A DNA stretch of 64,000 bases from Methylocystis silviterrae. Lineage in GTDB: Bacteria; Pseudomonadota; Alphaproteobacteria; Rhizobiales; Beijerinckiaceae. The notes beneath the pieces were generated by a model, which was given only the letters and a program-made list of their open reading frames with translations, made no database searches and was not told the origin of the DNA. Numbering within the stretch: the first letter of the stretch is position 1; the number at the start of each line of letters is the position of its first letter. Of the stretch, positions 1-8,085 are shown piece by piece. The stretch spans positions 62,001 to 126,000 of the forward strand of contig NZ_JABVWW010000006.1 of assembly GCF_013350005.1 (NCBI RefSeq), given 5' to 3'. A program made the translations under genes and the position numbers.

Positions 1-28
1 GCTGCAAACGGAAGCCGCTGGACGCCAT
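1..28 (-). CDS. possible 5' end of a gene running off the left edge
   Basis: An ATG on the minus strand (complement of 26-28) is preceded by a good GAGGAG ribosome binding site, and nine codons remain before the window ends. It lies downstream of pqqA on the same strand, where pqqB often sits, but the visible residues (MASSGFRLQ) do not resemble the usual PqqB start. Too short to identify. Confidence 0.2.
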
Positions 29-210
29 GGCCTGCTCCTCGACGATCTGATTCCTTTCAGATTAGGAGCAAATCCTCGGAGCGCAAGCGCCGCGAGACGC
101 AAAGGCCTGAAAAAACAATATGCTATCAGCAGACGTGCGTGAGTGCCAAAAATGCAGGGCTCAATGCCGGCGCAGCTCAGAGAAACTCTGCGTTCAGAAC
201 GCAGGCAGAA

Positions 211-240
211 AACAGCGGCGCCGTCGCAAGCGACGGCGCC
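211..240 (-). terminator. rho-independent terminator/attenuator after pqqA
   Basis: A perfect 10-bp stem (217-226 with 231-240, loop CAAG) is followed on the minus strand by GCTGTTTTCT. It lies about 80 bases after the pqqA stop. It would give an abundant short pqqA transcript, with any downstream pqq genes made by read-through. The rest of 29-322 shows no other convincing feature. Confidence 0.7.
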
Positions 241-322
241 AGCTCAGTCTACTCGGTCAACCAGGCGCGGCCTGCTACATCAGGTTAGGCGAGCCCGATA
301 CCGAACCGGCGCGACAGGCTGA

Positions 323-400
323 TCAGATCTCAGCCGATTCGTAGCTGGTGATTTCCATACCGACGCAGATTTCGACGATGATCGGTTGTGACCAGGCCAT
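323..400 (-). CDS. pqqA: PqqA, precursor peptide of pyrroloquinoline quinone
   Basis: A 25-residue peptide containing the PqqA signature E-I-C-V-G-M-E-I-T-S-Y-E. In this family the Glu and Tyr of the E-x-x-x-Y motif (here E16 and Y20) are cross-linked and excised to become PQQ. A strong GGAGGAG site lies 7 bases upstream of the ATG. PQQ is the cofactor of the methanol dehydrogenase encoded by mxaF/mxaI about 9 kb away on the same strand. The gene is followed by its own terminator, as expected for a peptide needed in large amounts. The modifying enzymes (PqqB-E) are not in the window. The call rests on the motif and length and is secure. Confidence 0.95.
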   Translation of the reverse strand: MAWSQPIIVEICVGMEITSYESAEI

Positions 401-558
401 GGCGTTGCTCCTCCAATTTACGTAGTCCGCCCGACACGACGGCTCCGGTAGAGAATAATGAAGGGCGGGTATCGTTACACCTTCAAAATTTCGTCATCCA
501 CGCTTCCAAAATTTCCCGCTCCAGACGGGCGTCGGGCGCATATGCTCCTTGCCTCAAA

Positions 559-1968
559 TCACTCGCCGTCGTCCCGCAGCGGAAGCGACACCGTAATCCG
601 CGTGCCGCCGGACTCCCGCCTTTCGATTCGCTGCGCGCCGCCCAGCGCGCGCACGCGCTCGTTCATGCCAAGCAGACCCATGCCTGGAGCAAAGCGCTCC
701 GCAATGCCGACGCCATTGTCCTCGATCATGATTTTCAGTTGGGGCGGCGCTTCCGCGTCGAGCCCGGAGGAGTCCGTTGACGCGTCCAAGCCGAATTCCA
801 GAGTGACCTCGCCCTGATCCGCGCCCGCGTGGCGGAAGATATTGGTTACGCCCTCCTGCACCACACGGTAGGCCGCCAGCGCCGTCTCCTCGTCGAGGGA
901 TGAGAGATCGTGGCGAGCGACGAGCCGCAGATCGACCTCGGGATGGGTAAGCGCCCATGAGGCGAAAAGCGCCTTCAGCGCCGGTTCTAGACCAAGTTCC
1001 GCGAGGCCTTTTGGCCGCAGCCGTCCAAGCAAGCCTCTAAACAGCGATTGAAGCGACTCGCTCGCCTTGTCGATCGTTACGCTCATCTGTCTCAGTCGGC
1101 CCACATCGGGAGCGGGATGCGAGAGAAGCTCCTGTAGCGCGGCAGACGTTGCGCGTATCGAAAACAGACAAGGACCGGCTTCATCATGCAGATCGCGCGC
1201 GATATCCTTGCGCTCGCCTTCCTGCACCTGAAAAAGCCTATCGACGAGTTCGCGATTCTCCTGCTTGACGCGATCAAGCGTCGCGCCGAGCGAATTCAGG
1301 GCGGCGGCGATCGATCGGAATTCCGTCGCGCCGCTGGCCGACAGGCGCACGCCGCTCTTGCCTGCCTCCAATTGCGCCAGGCCGGACTTCAGCGCATCGA
1401 AAGGCGCAAGCGAGTAACGCAGGAACAGCAGCACGAGCGTCAGGAAGATGATCGTGACGGCGAGGCTGATCGCCGCAAGCCATAGCATGTCGGACCAGAT
1501 TTCTTCGAGTTCGTCGAAGGGGTTCGAGATCACCACAATATTGCTGTAGGCGCGCCCGCCGACCGTCACGGGAATCGTCAAGACGCGCGGCGAGGCGCCA
1601 ACGAGCTTCACAAACCATTCCGGCACGTCCTGACCGGAATGGCGGATCTTCTCCAACCAATCGCGCGGAGCGGTCTCGTTGGCGGCGAGGATCTCAACAT
1701 CGGCATGGCGAAGGTTCCCCAGCGACGCGTAGAGACGCCGCAACGCGGGGAGCGGATCTTCGTTTTCAGGAAGATTTGCTATCGTTGTTAGGATAACTTC
1801 CCGCATCAATCTGAGATTGCTTCCCGCTTCCGCGCGCACGCGCGGGCCGGCGTGAAGAAGCTGGATTGCAAGATTGATCAGCAACGTCGCGATGAGCACG
1901 ACGCCGATTAATCCGCCCAGTCTGGCTTTAAGCGAAACCCCGCGCATGATGAACGCCCTCGTCTCCAT
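559..1968 (-). CDS. membrane sensor histidine kinase (NarL/UhpB type)
   Basis: A 469-residue sensor kinase. It has a TM segment near residues 15-40, a periplasmic region of about 110 residues, a second TM near 160-185 and a HAMP-like linker. The HisKA_3 phosphoacceptor box (ERKDIARDLHDE) follows. The C-terminal ATPase has a VVQEGVTNIFRHA N box and G-rich boxes (EDNGVGI, GMGLLGM). It is divergent from the LuxR-type response regulator at 2057, its likely partner. Kinase/regulator pairs of this class control methanol oxidation genes next to mox/mxa clusters in Paracoccus (MoxYX), so a role in mxa expression is inferred from position. A second ATG at 1947 has a better GAGG site and may be the true start. 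Confidence 0.85.
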   Translation of the reverse strand: METRAFIMRGVSLKARLGGLIGVVLIATLLINLAIQLLHAGPRVRAEAGSNLRLMREVILTTIANLPENEDPLPALRRLYASLGNLRHADVEILAANETAPRDWLEKIRHSGQDVPEWFVKLVGASPRVLTIPVTVGGRAYSNIVVISNPFDELEEIWSDMLWLAAISLAVTIIFLTLVLLFLRYSLAPFDALKSGLAQLEAGKSGVRLSASGATEFRSIAAALNSLGATLDRVKQENRELVDRLFQVQEGERKDIARDLHDEAGPCLFSIRATSAALQELLSHPAPDVGRLRQMSVTIDKASESLQSLFRGLLGRLRPKGLAELGLEPALKALFASWALTHPEVDLRLVARHDLSSLDEETALAAYRVVQEGVTNIFRHAGADQGEVTLEFGLDASTDSSGLDAEAPPQLKIMIEDNGVGIAERFAPGMGLLGMNERVRALGGAQRIERRESGGTRITVSLPLRDDGE

Positions 1969-2056
1969 GCTTAACCGTTGACGTCCATTTACAGTCGATT
2001 GACAAGACTAGCGGTTTTCACAACATAGGTTCAGGCTCTCAAACAAGCGAATAAGG

Positions 2057-2689
2057 ATGCGCATTCTCATCGTCGACGACCACCCCATGGTGATCGAGGG
2101 CTGCCGCGGCATGCTTTCGGGACAAAAAGACATCGAAGTGCTCGAGGCGCATGACGCCAACGAGGCGCTTGACTCCTACGCGTCCGCAGCGCCCGACGTC
2201 GTGGTGCTCGACATTAATCTACCCGGCGTCTCCGGCTTCGAACTGCTGCGCCGCATCTTGAAGCGGGACGCGAACGCTCAAATCATCATTTTCACCATGA
2301 ACGACGATCCGGTATTCGCGGCGCGAGCGATCGAGGGCGGCGCGCGCGGCTATGTCGCGAAGAATGAGGACCCACGCGTCTTTATCAAGGCGATCCGCGC
2401 CGTCGCGGCGGGCGAGCGCTATCTGTCGAACACTCTCGCGCTCAAGCTCGCGTTCGCCGACCAGAGCCGCGCGAGCAACCCCCTCGACGCGCTGAACGGC
2501 CGGGAAATCGAGATCCTGCGCAATCTCGCGGACGGCAAGGATATGACCGAGATCGCGCATATTCTGAAGGTCTCCTACAAGACCGTCGCGAATAATTGCA
2601 TTCTCCTGAAGCGCAAGCTCGGCGCGCGTTCGAAGGCGGATCTTCTGCGTATCGCGGTTGAAAACAAGGTCGCCATGAAACTTGTCTAG
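2057..2689 (+). CDS. NarL/FixJ-family response regulator
   Basis: A 210-residue protein with an N-terminal receiver domain and a C-terminal LuxR-type helix-turn-helix. The acidic pair is D7/D8, the phosphoacceptor is D52 in VVVLDINLPG, and the conserved Thr and Lys lie in IIIFTMND and GYVAKNED. The HTH region is about residues 142-205 (LNGREIEILRNLADG, then SYKTVANNCILLKRKL). It is divergent from the sensor kinase with about 90 bases between the starts, an arrangement suiting shared autoregulation. By location at the end of the mxa cluster it is comparable to MxaB of Methylobacterium or MoxX of Paracoccus, but the exact orthology cannot be settled here. It converges on the mxaE-position gene with only 6 bases between stops. 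Confidence 0.88.
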   Translation: MRILIVDDHPMVIEGCRGMLSGQKDIEVLEAHDANEALDSYASAAPDVVVLDINLPGVSGFELLRRILKRDANAQIIIFTMNDDPVFAARAIEGGARGYVAKNEDPRVFIKAIRAVAAGERYLSNTLALKLAFADQSRASNPLDALNGREIEILRNLADGKDMTEIAHILKVSYKTVANNCILLKRKLGARSKADLLRIAVENKVAMKLV

Positions 2690-2695
2690 GCGCCG

Positions 2696-3202
2696 CTATC
2701 TGAATTGCTTCTGCGTGCGATAACGGGCGGCGAGCATCCGCAGCGCCTCCTCCCGTTCAACCCCGCTGTGGCGTAGATTGTAATAGTGCTGGCAGACCTC
2801 GCCATAGGTCTGCTTTTGGCCGGCGGTCGCGGCGATCGCGACAAGCGAGCTGATCAATTGCGCGAAATCCTCCGCATGGCCGTCCGCAGCGAGCATCTGC
2901 CCGACCTGAGCGGTGCGGTTGGCGAGCATCCGATCGGACTCTAGGAAATGCGGCTGCGCCGAGAGCAGAGCCGCGCGTATGCGCTCTACCGCAGGTTCGC
3001 GCACGCCGACGGCCCCGCCGGCTTCGCGTTGGGCGAGCCAGAGCGCAGGCTCGGTGCGATCGGTGGCGCGCAGCCAGACGTCAGCGCCCTTACGGTCGTC
3101 GGACTCGATCAGATCATCCTGCTCGGCGGCGCGCCGCTCTTCGCCGCATGAGGCGAAGAGCGCGCAGACGCCTGCAAGAATGACCGCTTCGCGAAAGCGC
3201 AT
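2696..3202 (-). CDS. small lipoprotein at the mxaE position
   Basis: A 168-residue protein with a lipoprotein-like signal (hydrophobic segment ending ALFASC, Cys19). The rest is charged and largely helical, with no recognised domain. It starts 7 bases after the mxaD stop and is the last gene of the mxa transcription unit. In Methylobacterium the gene after mxaD is mxaE, of unknown function. The assignment here is positional only, because sequence similarity could not be tested. Likely periplasmic and membrane-anchored. Confidence 0.6.
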   Translation of the reverse strand: MRFREAVILAGVCALFASCGEERRAAEQDDLIESDDRKGADVWLRATDRTEPALWLAQREAGGAVGVREPAVERIRAALLSAQPHFLESDRMLANRTAQVGQMLAADGHAEDFAQLISSLVAIAATAGQKQTYGEVCQHYYNLRHSGVEREEALRMLAARYRTQKQFR

Positions 3203-3209
3203 CGCGAAG

Positions 3210-3734
3210 CTACTTCCCTTCTACTTTCTTCTTCAGGCCCTGAAGACCGTCGCGCAAGTAACTCGCCATCGCCGTGCGCGCGGCGTCGTCGTTGAGGTTT
3301 TCCGGGGGCTCATTGCTCGTGTCGCCGCGATAGAGACGGCCATACCATTTCACCAAACTCCCTCCAGCCGACGCAGGTTCGATCGTGAAGGTGACGGTGT
3401 AGGAACTCACGGGCAGCGCATCGAGATTTGGATCAGACATGCGCCAGGCCAGTTTGAACGCCGAGGCGTCATATTCATCGAGCCCTTCCTTCAGAACGCC
3501 GCCCTTCTTGAGGGTGATTTCGCGCTCCGCGCCGGCGGCGTCTCCGCCCTTGGCGGCGACGCTCTGAACGTCAGGATGCCAGTTCGCGAGCCCGTCGAAC
3601 TTACCGGCCACAGCCCATACGGCCTTGGGATCGGCGGCGATGACGATCGACTCGTCGACCTTAATCGGCGTCGGTCCGTGCGCGAGCGCAGGCGCGCAAG
3701 TCAGAAGGGCGAAGAGCCCCAGCAGCTTCCTCAT
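3210..3734 (-). CDS. mxaD: MxaD, periplasmic methanol oxidation protein
   Basis: A 174-residue protein with a signal peptide ending near ALAHG, followed by an SRPBCC/START-like fold. Typical features are VDESIVIAADPKAVWAVAG near the start, LANWHPDV, and a C-terminal helix (SYLRDGLQGLKKKV). MxaD is reported to help electron transfer between methanol dehydrogenase and cytochrome cL. The start is set by an AAGGAG site 6 bases upstream and by an ATGA overlap with the mxaL stop. An upstream in-frame extension over mxaL has no support. Confidence 0.88.
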   Translation of the reverse strand: MRKLLGLFALLTCAPALAHGPTPIKVDESIVIAADPKAVWAVAGKFDGLANWHPDVQSVAAKGGDAAGAEREITLKKGGVLKEGLDEYDASAFKLAWRMSDPNLDALPVSSYTVTFTIEPASAGGSLVKWYGRLYRGDTSNEPPENLNDDAARTAMASYLRDGLQGLKKKVEGK

Positions 3735-4738
3735 TTGGATCTCCTTGGTTGTGGAAAGCGGTAGAACGGCGCCACGCGGCGCATCCGAATGAAAGCCTGC
3801 GCGAAAAAAGTTGCGGCGGCGGCCATGAACGTGAGAACCGCAGCCGCGGCCCCAAAGAACGGACGCAGGTCGAGCGCTGCTTGACGCGGTCGGACGGACG
3901 CAACCGCGGCATAGTCCTTCCACAGCCGCTTGCCGTCTTCGAGATGGGCGTAGGAAAGCCCGGTCTTTTCGGCGAGCGAACGAAGATAGTCCTCCTTTAC
4001 GGAAGACAGATGTTCGACGCCGACCGCCGCACTCGCGCCGAATGGCGCGTTGCGGGCGTTGTAGCCCTCGCGCCGCTCCGCGCCTTCAGACGGCAAGCCG
4101 AAGCGGCTCTCATGGGGAACGTCGTCGGCGCCGAGGAATCCGACCTCGCGGCCCTTGTCGTCAAATTTCGGGATGGGCGAAAGCTCGTAGCCGCCGACGC
4201 CAACGACGAGGCCGCGCACCTCGCCCGCACGCCCTTCGAACGTCGGCGCGCCACGCGCGGGAAGCGGCGGGGCCTCCTGGCCATCGCTGAAAAACAGCAG
4301 GTCGCTGTTCAATTCCCTCGCCATATCGATCGCGCGAAAAAAGCCGGCCGAAATTCGGCTGTCGCCTTCCCAGGCCATGCGCCAGTCGAGCGCCTCAATC
4401 GAAGCTTGCAGAGGCGTGAAATCCGCGCAGACGTCGATCGGTTCGAACAGCAGGAATGGCCTGCGCTCGGTAAAAACGCCGAGAGCGACATGCGATGGAC
4501 AAGGCAATTCCGCGAGCATGGCGCGAAGCGCGGTTTTCACGGCGTCGAGACGGCTAACCGGCCGGCCGGAGACGGCGTAATCGCGAACGTTCATGCTGCC
4601 GGTGATGTCGACGATGGCGAGAAAATCGAATGACGGACGCCGGATGATAATCTTTGGCGCGAAAAAAGTGGCTGCGAGCGACAGCGTCGCCAGCGCGAGT
4701 AGAGCGACGCGGGGATCGCGCACATCCGGGCGCATCAC
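3731..4738 (-). CDS. mxaL: MxaL, von Willebrand factor A-domain protein
   Basis: About 335 residues with an N-terminal TM, a vWA domain and a C-terminal TM (about 290-312). The metal-ion-dependent adhesion site reads D44-I-T-G-S48, a DxTxS variant. MxaA, K and L are needed for calcium insertion or assembly of methanol dehydrogenase in Methylobacterium, and the vWA metal site fits that role. It overlaps mxaK upstream and mxaD downstream. Two adjacent starts are possible: GTG at 4738, giving a GTGA overlap with mxaK, or ATG at 4735. An AAAGGA site serves either. Confidence 0.88.
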   Translation of the reverse strand: MMRPDVRDPRVALLALATLSLAATFFAPKIIIRRPSFDFLAIVDITGSMNVRDYAVSGRPVSRLDAVKTALRAMLAELPCPSHVALGVFTERRPFLLFEPIDVCADFTPLQASIEALDWRMAWEGDSRISAGFFRAIDMARELNSDLLFFSDGQEAPPLPARGAPTFEGRAGEVRGLVVGVGGYELSPIPKFDDKGREVGFLGADDVPHESRFGLPSEGAERREGYNARNAPFGASAAVGVEHLSSVKEDYLRSLAEKTGLSYAHLEDGKRLWKDYAAVASVRPRQAALDLRPFFGAAAAVLTFMAAAATFFAQAFIRMRRVAPFYRFPQPRRSK

Positions 4739-5343
4739 GGCAATCCTTTCGGTTTGCCGGGAATATCAGTCCAGAGCTTTTTGGGATCGGCGCTCAGTTC
4801 GTCGCCGCTCTTTCTCTCGAAATCTGGAAAATCCCGGACGAGCCGCGACGCGACGTCGAGATTGAACTTCGCGTCCCAATAGTCGGGCGCGAGCTGCAGC
4901 GCACGTCGATATTCGCGCTTGGCGAGGTTGACGAACGGGTTGGCCGCTTCGAGTTGCGAGCGTTCGATATGATCGAACGCCTTGCGCAGCAGCGCGTTCG
5001 CCAAGAGATAATGACCCCGCGCGCGCGCTTCGATGCTCCCGCTACGGTCGAGCGCCTCCACCAAGGCTCGGGCGCGATCGACGTCGCTTCGCGCCGCAAG
5101 AAAGGCGACGCGCGCGAGAATCGTTTCCGGCCTGCCGTTCGCGTCGACGGCGACGTCACGGCCCTCGCGCAACGCCTCGATCGCGTCATTGGCGTCGACG
5201 GCCCCGCGCCATTCGGCGAGCAATGCAGCCGTCGTGAGGATCAGCGCGAGAAAGATCGCGACCAGAATCGACGATTTTGCTTCTCGCCAAAGCGCGCGCG
5301 CCTGGTTGCGCACGTTCGTGATCCTCGTCTCGAAGATCGTCAT
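4735..5343 (-). CDS. mxaK: MxaK, methanol dehydrogenase assembly protein
   Basis: A 202-residue protein with one TM (about residues 22-42) and a helical tetratricopeptide-like exported region (ALVEALDRSGS, then GHYLLANALLRKAF and YRRALQLAPDYWDAKFNLDVA). It sits between mxaC and mxaL, as in other mxa clusters. MxaK acts with MxaA and MxaL in calcium insertion into methanol dehydrogenase. The start is fixed by an ATGA overlap with the mxaC stop; the longer in-frame extension lies inside mxaC and is discarded. Confidence 0.85.
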   Translation of the reverse strand: MTIFETRITNVRNQARALWREAKSSILVAIFLALILTTAALLAEWRGAVDANDAIEALREGRDVAVDANGRPETILARVAFLAARSDVDRARALVEALDRSGSIEARARGHYLLANALLRKAFDHIERSQLEAANPFVNLAKREYRRALQLAPDYWDAKFNLDVASRLVRDFPDFERKSGDELSADPKKLWTDIPGKPKGLP

Positions 5344-6341
5344 CGCGCGTTGTCCCCGACGCTCAGCCTGACCTCTGCGAGCTTCGCGGCGAGGAGAAGC
5401 AACGTCGCGGCGAGCGCCAGCCCGAAGCCCCACGCACTCAGATCCGTGCGCGGCAATTTTTCAACATATCGGACGGGATGGCGTTCGAGCCTGTCGATCT
5501 GTTTTAAGGCCTCCTCCGTCGCCTCGACGCCTTCAGCCTCGAAGGCCTGGTAAGGAACGCCGAGCGATTTGAAGAAGAGATCGAGATGGCGTTCCGGCGC
5601 GGCCTGTGGCGACTCATCGTCGCCGGCCGGCTGATCGGAGATTCCTCCGCTGCCTTGGGTGCGCAAGAACAGCCAGTAGAGGCTGACGTTCGTCTTGCGG
5701 AATTCCGCCTTTAAATCGTCGCGCAGCTTTGGATCGATGACGCCGGCGCCGTCAGATATCAGCAGGACCGCGCGCGACAGATCAGCCTGGCTCGTCTTGA
5801 ACATCGAGAGCGCCATGGCGAGCCCACGCGCAATATTCGTATAGTCGAGGCCCGGACGGTCGATCGCGTCGATTGCGGCTTCGGTGGCGCCGATATGATC
5901 CGAAATCGGCGTCACCAGCATCGGCGCCGTCGAAAACGCCGCGACGCCCACGAGATCGTGACGGCGCGCTTCGACAAAGCGCTTGAGAATCCGCCTCGCC
6001 GCCGCGGCCTTCGACTCTTCCCCTCCAGAGGGCGTTCGCCCCGCGAAGGTTTCGTTCATGCTGCCGCTGCGGTCGATCAGCATGACAATCTGCGCGCCCT
6101 CGGAAAAGCGCTCGATTTCCGCGCCTGCGACGTGAGGGCCGGCCGCGCCGAGTAGGCTTGCGCCAATCGCGACGACGCCGCCAAGCTTGATGACACTGCC
6201 GGCGACGGCGGAAGGACTGTCGGCGGGCGCCGCGAGGAGTGAGGGTATCTTCGCGCCGCGCAAGACGGACCGCAGCAGTGGAAGCAGCGCCAGAGGCGCT
6301 AGGAACAGCGGCTCGATGTGCTCAAAGCCGAAGCCGCTCAT
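5340..6341 (-). CDS. mxaC: MxaC, von Willebrand factor A-domain protein
   Basis: A 333-residue membrane protein. An N-terminal hydrophobic hairpin (about 10-25 and 48-68) is followed by a vWA domain with a canonical metal site D90-R-S-G-S94, and a C-terminal TM (about 305-323). The second vWA of the cluster is MxaL and a third lies in MxaS. The layout resembles BatA/BatB-type proteins that work with MoxR ATPases, here MxaR. It overlaps mxaA and mxaK by ATGA junctions, which suggests translational coupling. Confidence 0.88.
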   Translation of the reverse strand: MSGFGFEHIEPLFLAPLALLPLLRSVLRGAKIPSLLAAPADSPSAVAGSVIKLGGVVAIGASLLGAAGPHVAGAEIERFSEGAQIVMLIDRSGSMNETFAGRTPSGGEESKAAAARRILKRFVEARRHDLVGVAAFSTAPMLVTPISDHIGATEAAIDAIDRPGLDYTNIARGLAMALSMFKTSQADLSRAVLLISDGAGVIDPKLRDDLKAEFRKTNVSLYWLFLRTQGSGGISDQPAGDDESPQAAPERHLDLFFKSLGVPYQAFEAEGVEATEEALKQIDRLERHPVRYVEKLPRTDLSAWGFGLALAATLLLLAAKLAEVRLSVGDNAR

Positions 6342-7231
6342 CCTGCGCGCTCCTGCCTGGCGAGCCTGCTGACAAATTGCGCGAGCTGCTCGGCGGCATA
6401 GTCGTCCTTAGATCTTTCGCCGCCAAAAAAAAGCCGCTGCGAGGTTTCGAAGAATCGCTCGAAGTCGACCCGCAGCGGCTTGAATTCCGGACGTCTGCGG
6501 AGAAACTGCGGAAGGTCGGCTGACAGCAGAATTGCGCCATTGGCCCGATCGAGCGCCCGATGCACCGATTGAATCGTCGCGGCTAAATGGGCGTCACCAG
6601 CGCCGCGCCGCGTCGAGATTTCACGCGCGAGCGCTGAGAAGACTCGCGCCTGCCGTTGCTGGAATGGCGGCCAGGCGCGATCGCGCGCCACAAGAGCGAG
6701 CGCCAGCAGGGCGGCGACGCCGGCGCCGAACGCCAGATTGAGCGGCGTGGCTTCGTCAACGAATGCCGACGAACCGTCGGGACGCAGATAATCCGACGCC
6801 TGCTCTCGCTTCTGTGGCGCAATCTCCCGCAAAGGAGAAACGCCAATCCTCCATGCGGGAACGGCGACAGTCTGCGCGCCTGTCGCCGTCGAAATGGAGA
6901 GTTCGAACCCAGGAATCTCGATGTCGCGCGCATCGAGCGCGACATAGAAATTCTGGTATGTGAGATCGAGACGCCATAGGCGCGCGCCGTTTTCTGACGT
7001 CTCGCTAAGTTTGACGTCCCGGAGATCGAGCGAACCGGTGAGCGGACCGGGATTGGGCAAGGAAGCGCGCGAAAGCACTGAGTCCGCGGGCGCGGAGACG
7101 TCGATACGCGCATGGATGAGATCGCCCACGAAATAGCCGAACGGGCGCGCCGAGTGGATGCGCACCGTCGTTTCCTGCGCACATGCAGGAAGCGCCGCGG
7201 CGAGCATGAGGGCGATACATGCAATGCGCAT
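6338..7231 (-). CDS. mxaA: MxaA, methanol dehydrogenase assembly protein
   Basis: A 297-residue protein. It has a signal peptide (MRIACIALMLAAALPACA), a periplasmic beta-rich domain of about 150 residues, one TM (about 178-193, LAFGAGVAALLALAL) and a cytoplasmic helical tail. MxaA takes part in calcium insertion into methanol dehydrogenase. An 8-base gap separates it from mxaS and an ATGA overlap joins it to mxaC. The ATG at 7231 is chosen because a signal peptide follows directly; upstream in-frame codons overlap mxaS. Confidence 0.85.
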   Translation of the reverse strand: MRIACIALMLAAALPACAQETTVRIHSARPFGYFVGDLIHARIDVSAPADSVLSRASLPNPGPLTGSLDLRDVKLSETSENGARLWRLDLTYQNFYVALDARDIEIPGFELSISTATGAQTVAVPAWRIGVSPLREIAPQKREQASDYLRPDGSSAFVDEATPLNLAFGAGVAALLALALVARDRAWPPFQQRQARVFSALAREISTRRGAGDAHLAATIQSVHRALDRANGAILLSADLPQFLRRRPEFKPLRVDFERFFETSQRLFFGGERSKDDYAAEQLAQFVSRLARQERAG

Positions 7232-7239
7232 CGCAGGCC

Positions 7240-8085
7240 TCACGCCGCCGTCAGCCGCATGCTGAGATCGCTGGCGTCGAAACTGTCTTGGATAAAAATC
7301 GGCGCGCGGCTGCGTCTTGAAGACGTGCGGGCGAGACTTCGCCGACGGAACTGCTCCACTTCGACCCAGCGCCGCTGAAGCGCGGGCCTCATCAACAGGA
7401 GCTGACGGCGTCCGCTCTCGCTGTCGCAAAGCTCCAGCACGCCCCATTTTGGCGGCGCGGCTTCGAGAGAGTCGATCAGAACGAGCGGCGCGACATCATG
7501 TAGTGAAAGCGCCTCGAACGCCTGCTCGATCAAATGCGCGGGCCAGCGAAAATCGGAAATGAGAAACACGAGCTTGCGCGTGGCGCCGAGAGCCTCCGCG
7601 GCGTCGAGCACGCCTTTGACGCTCGATCCGCTGGGCGTTTCGACGCCGATCCTTTCGACGCCGACGAGCGCCGCCCTACTCGATCGGGTCGCCGGCAGCG
7701 TCGCGCGACCGATCAGCGCCTCCTTGAAAGCGAACGCGCCAAAGCGATCGCCGTTACGCGTCGCCGAATACGCCAGCGCGCCGCAAAGATCGACGGCGAC
7801 CTGAAATCGGTTGACGGCTCCGGCGAACCCCATCGACGCGGAAAGGTCCACGAGCGCGTAAACGTCGATCGCCGCCCTTTGCTCGAAGCTGCGCACATAG
7901 GTTGCGCCGAACGGATCGCGCAGCGTCGCGCGAAGGTCGATGCGGCGGGCGTCCGGATAGCGCATGAAAGGCGCCTGGTCGCGAAAAACTCCAAAGCCGC
8001 CGACCTCGCTCGACGTGTGGGCGCCGACGTGGTTGGCGGCAAAGCGACCGCGCAGTCGATATAGGATATCGACGATCCTATTCAT
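7240..8085 (-). CDS. mxaS: MxaS, DUF58 / vWA-like protein
   Basis: A 281-residue soluble protein of the DUF58 type, with the N-terminal RYPDARRIDLRATLRD-type segment and a degenerate vWA fold carrying D80-L-S-A-S84. DUF58 proteins usually partner MoxR ATPases, and mxaS directly follows mxaR here with an ATGA overlap. Role: maturation of methanol dehydrogenase with MxaR, C and L (inferred from the family and cluster). The start is set by the overlap. Confidence 0.87.
   Translation of the reverse strand: MNRIVDILYRLRGRFAANHVGAHTSSEVGGFGVFRDQAPFMRYPDARRIDLRATLRDPFGATYVRSFEQRAAIDVYALVDLSASMGFAGAVNRFQVAVDLCGALAYSATRNGDRFGAFAFKEALIGRATLPATRSSRAALVGVERIGVETPSGSSVKGVLDAAEALGATRKLVFLISDFRWPAHLIEQAFEALSLHDVAPLVLIDSLEAAPPKWGVLELCDSESGRRQLLLMRPALQRRWVEVEQFRRRSLARTSSRRSRAPIFIQDSFDASDLSMRLTAA

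Noticed and set aside
1-28. pqqB start
   Set aside because: The position and ribosome site fit, but the nine visible residues do not match the conserved PqqB start.
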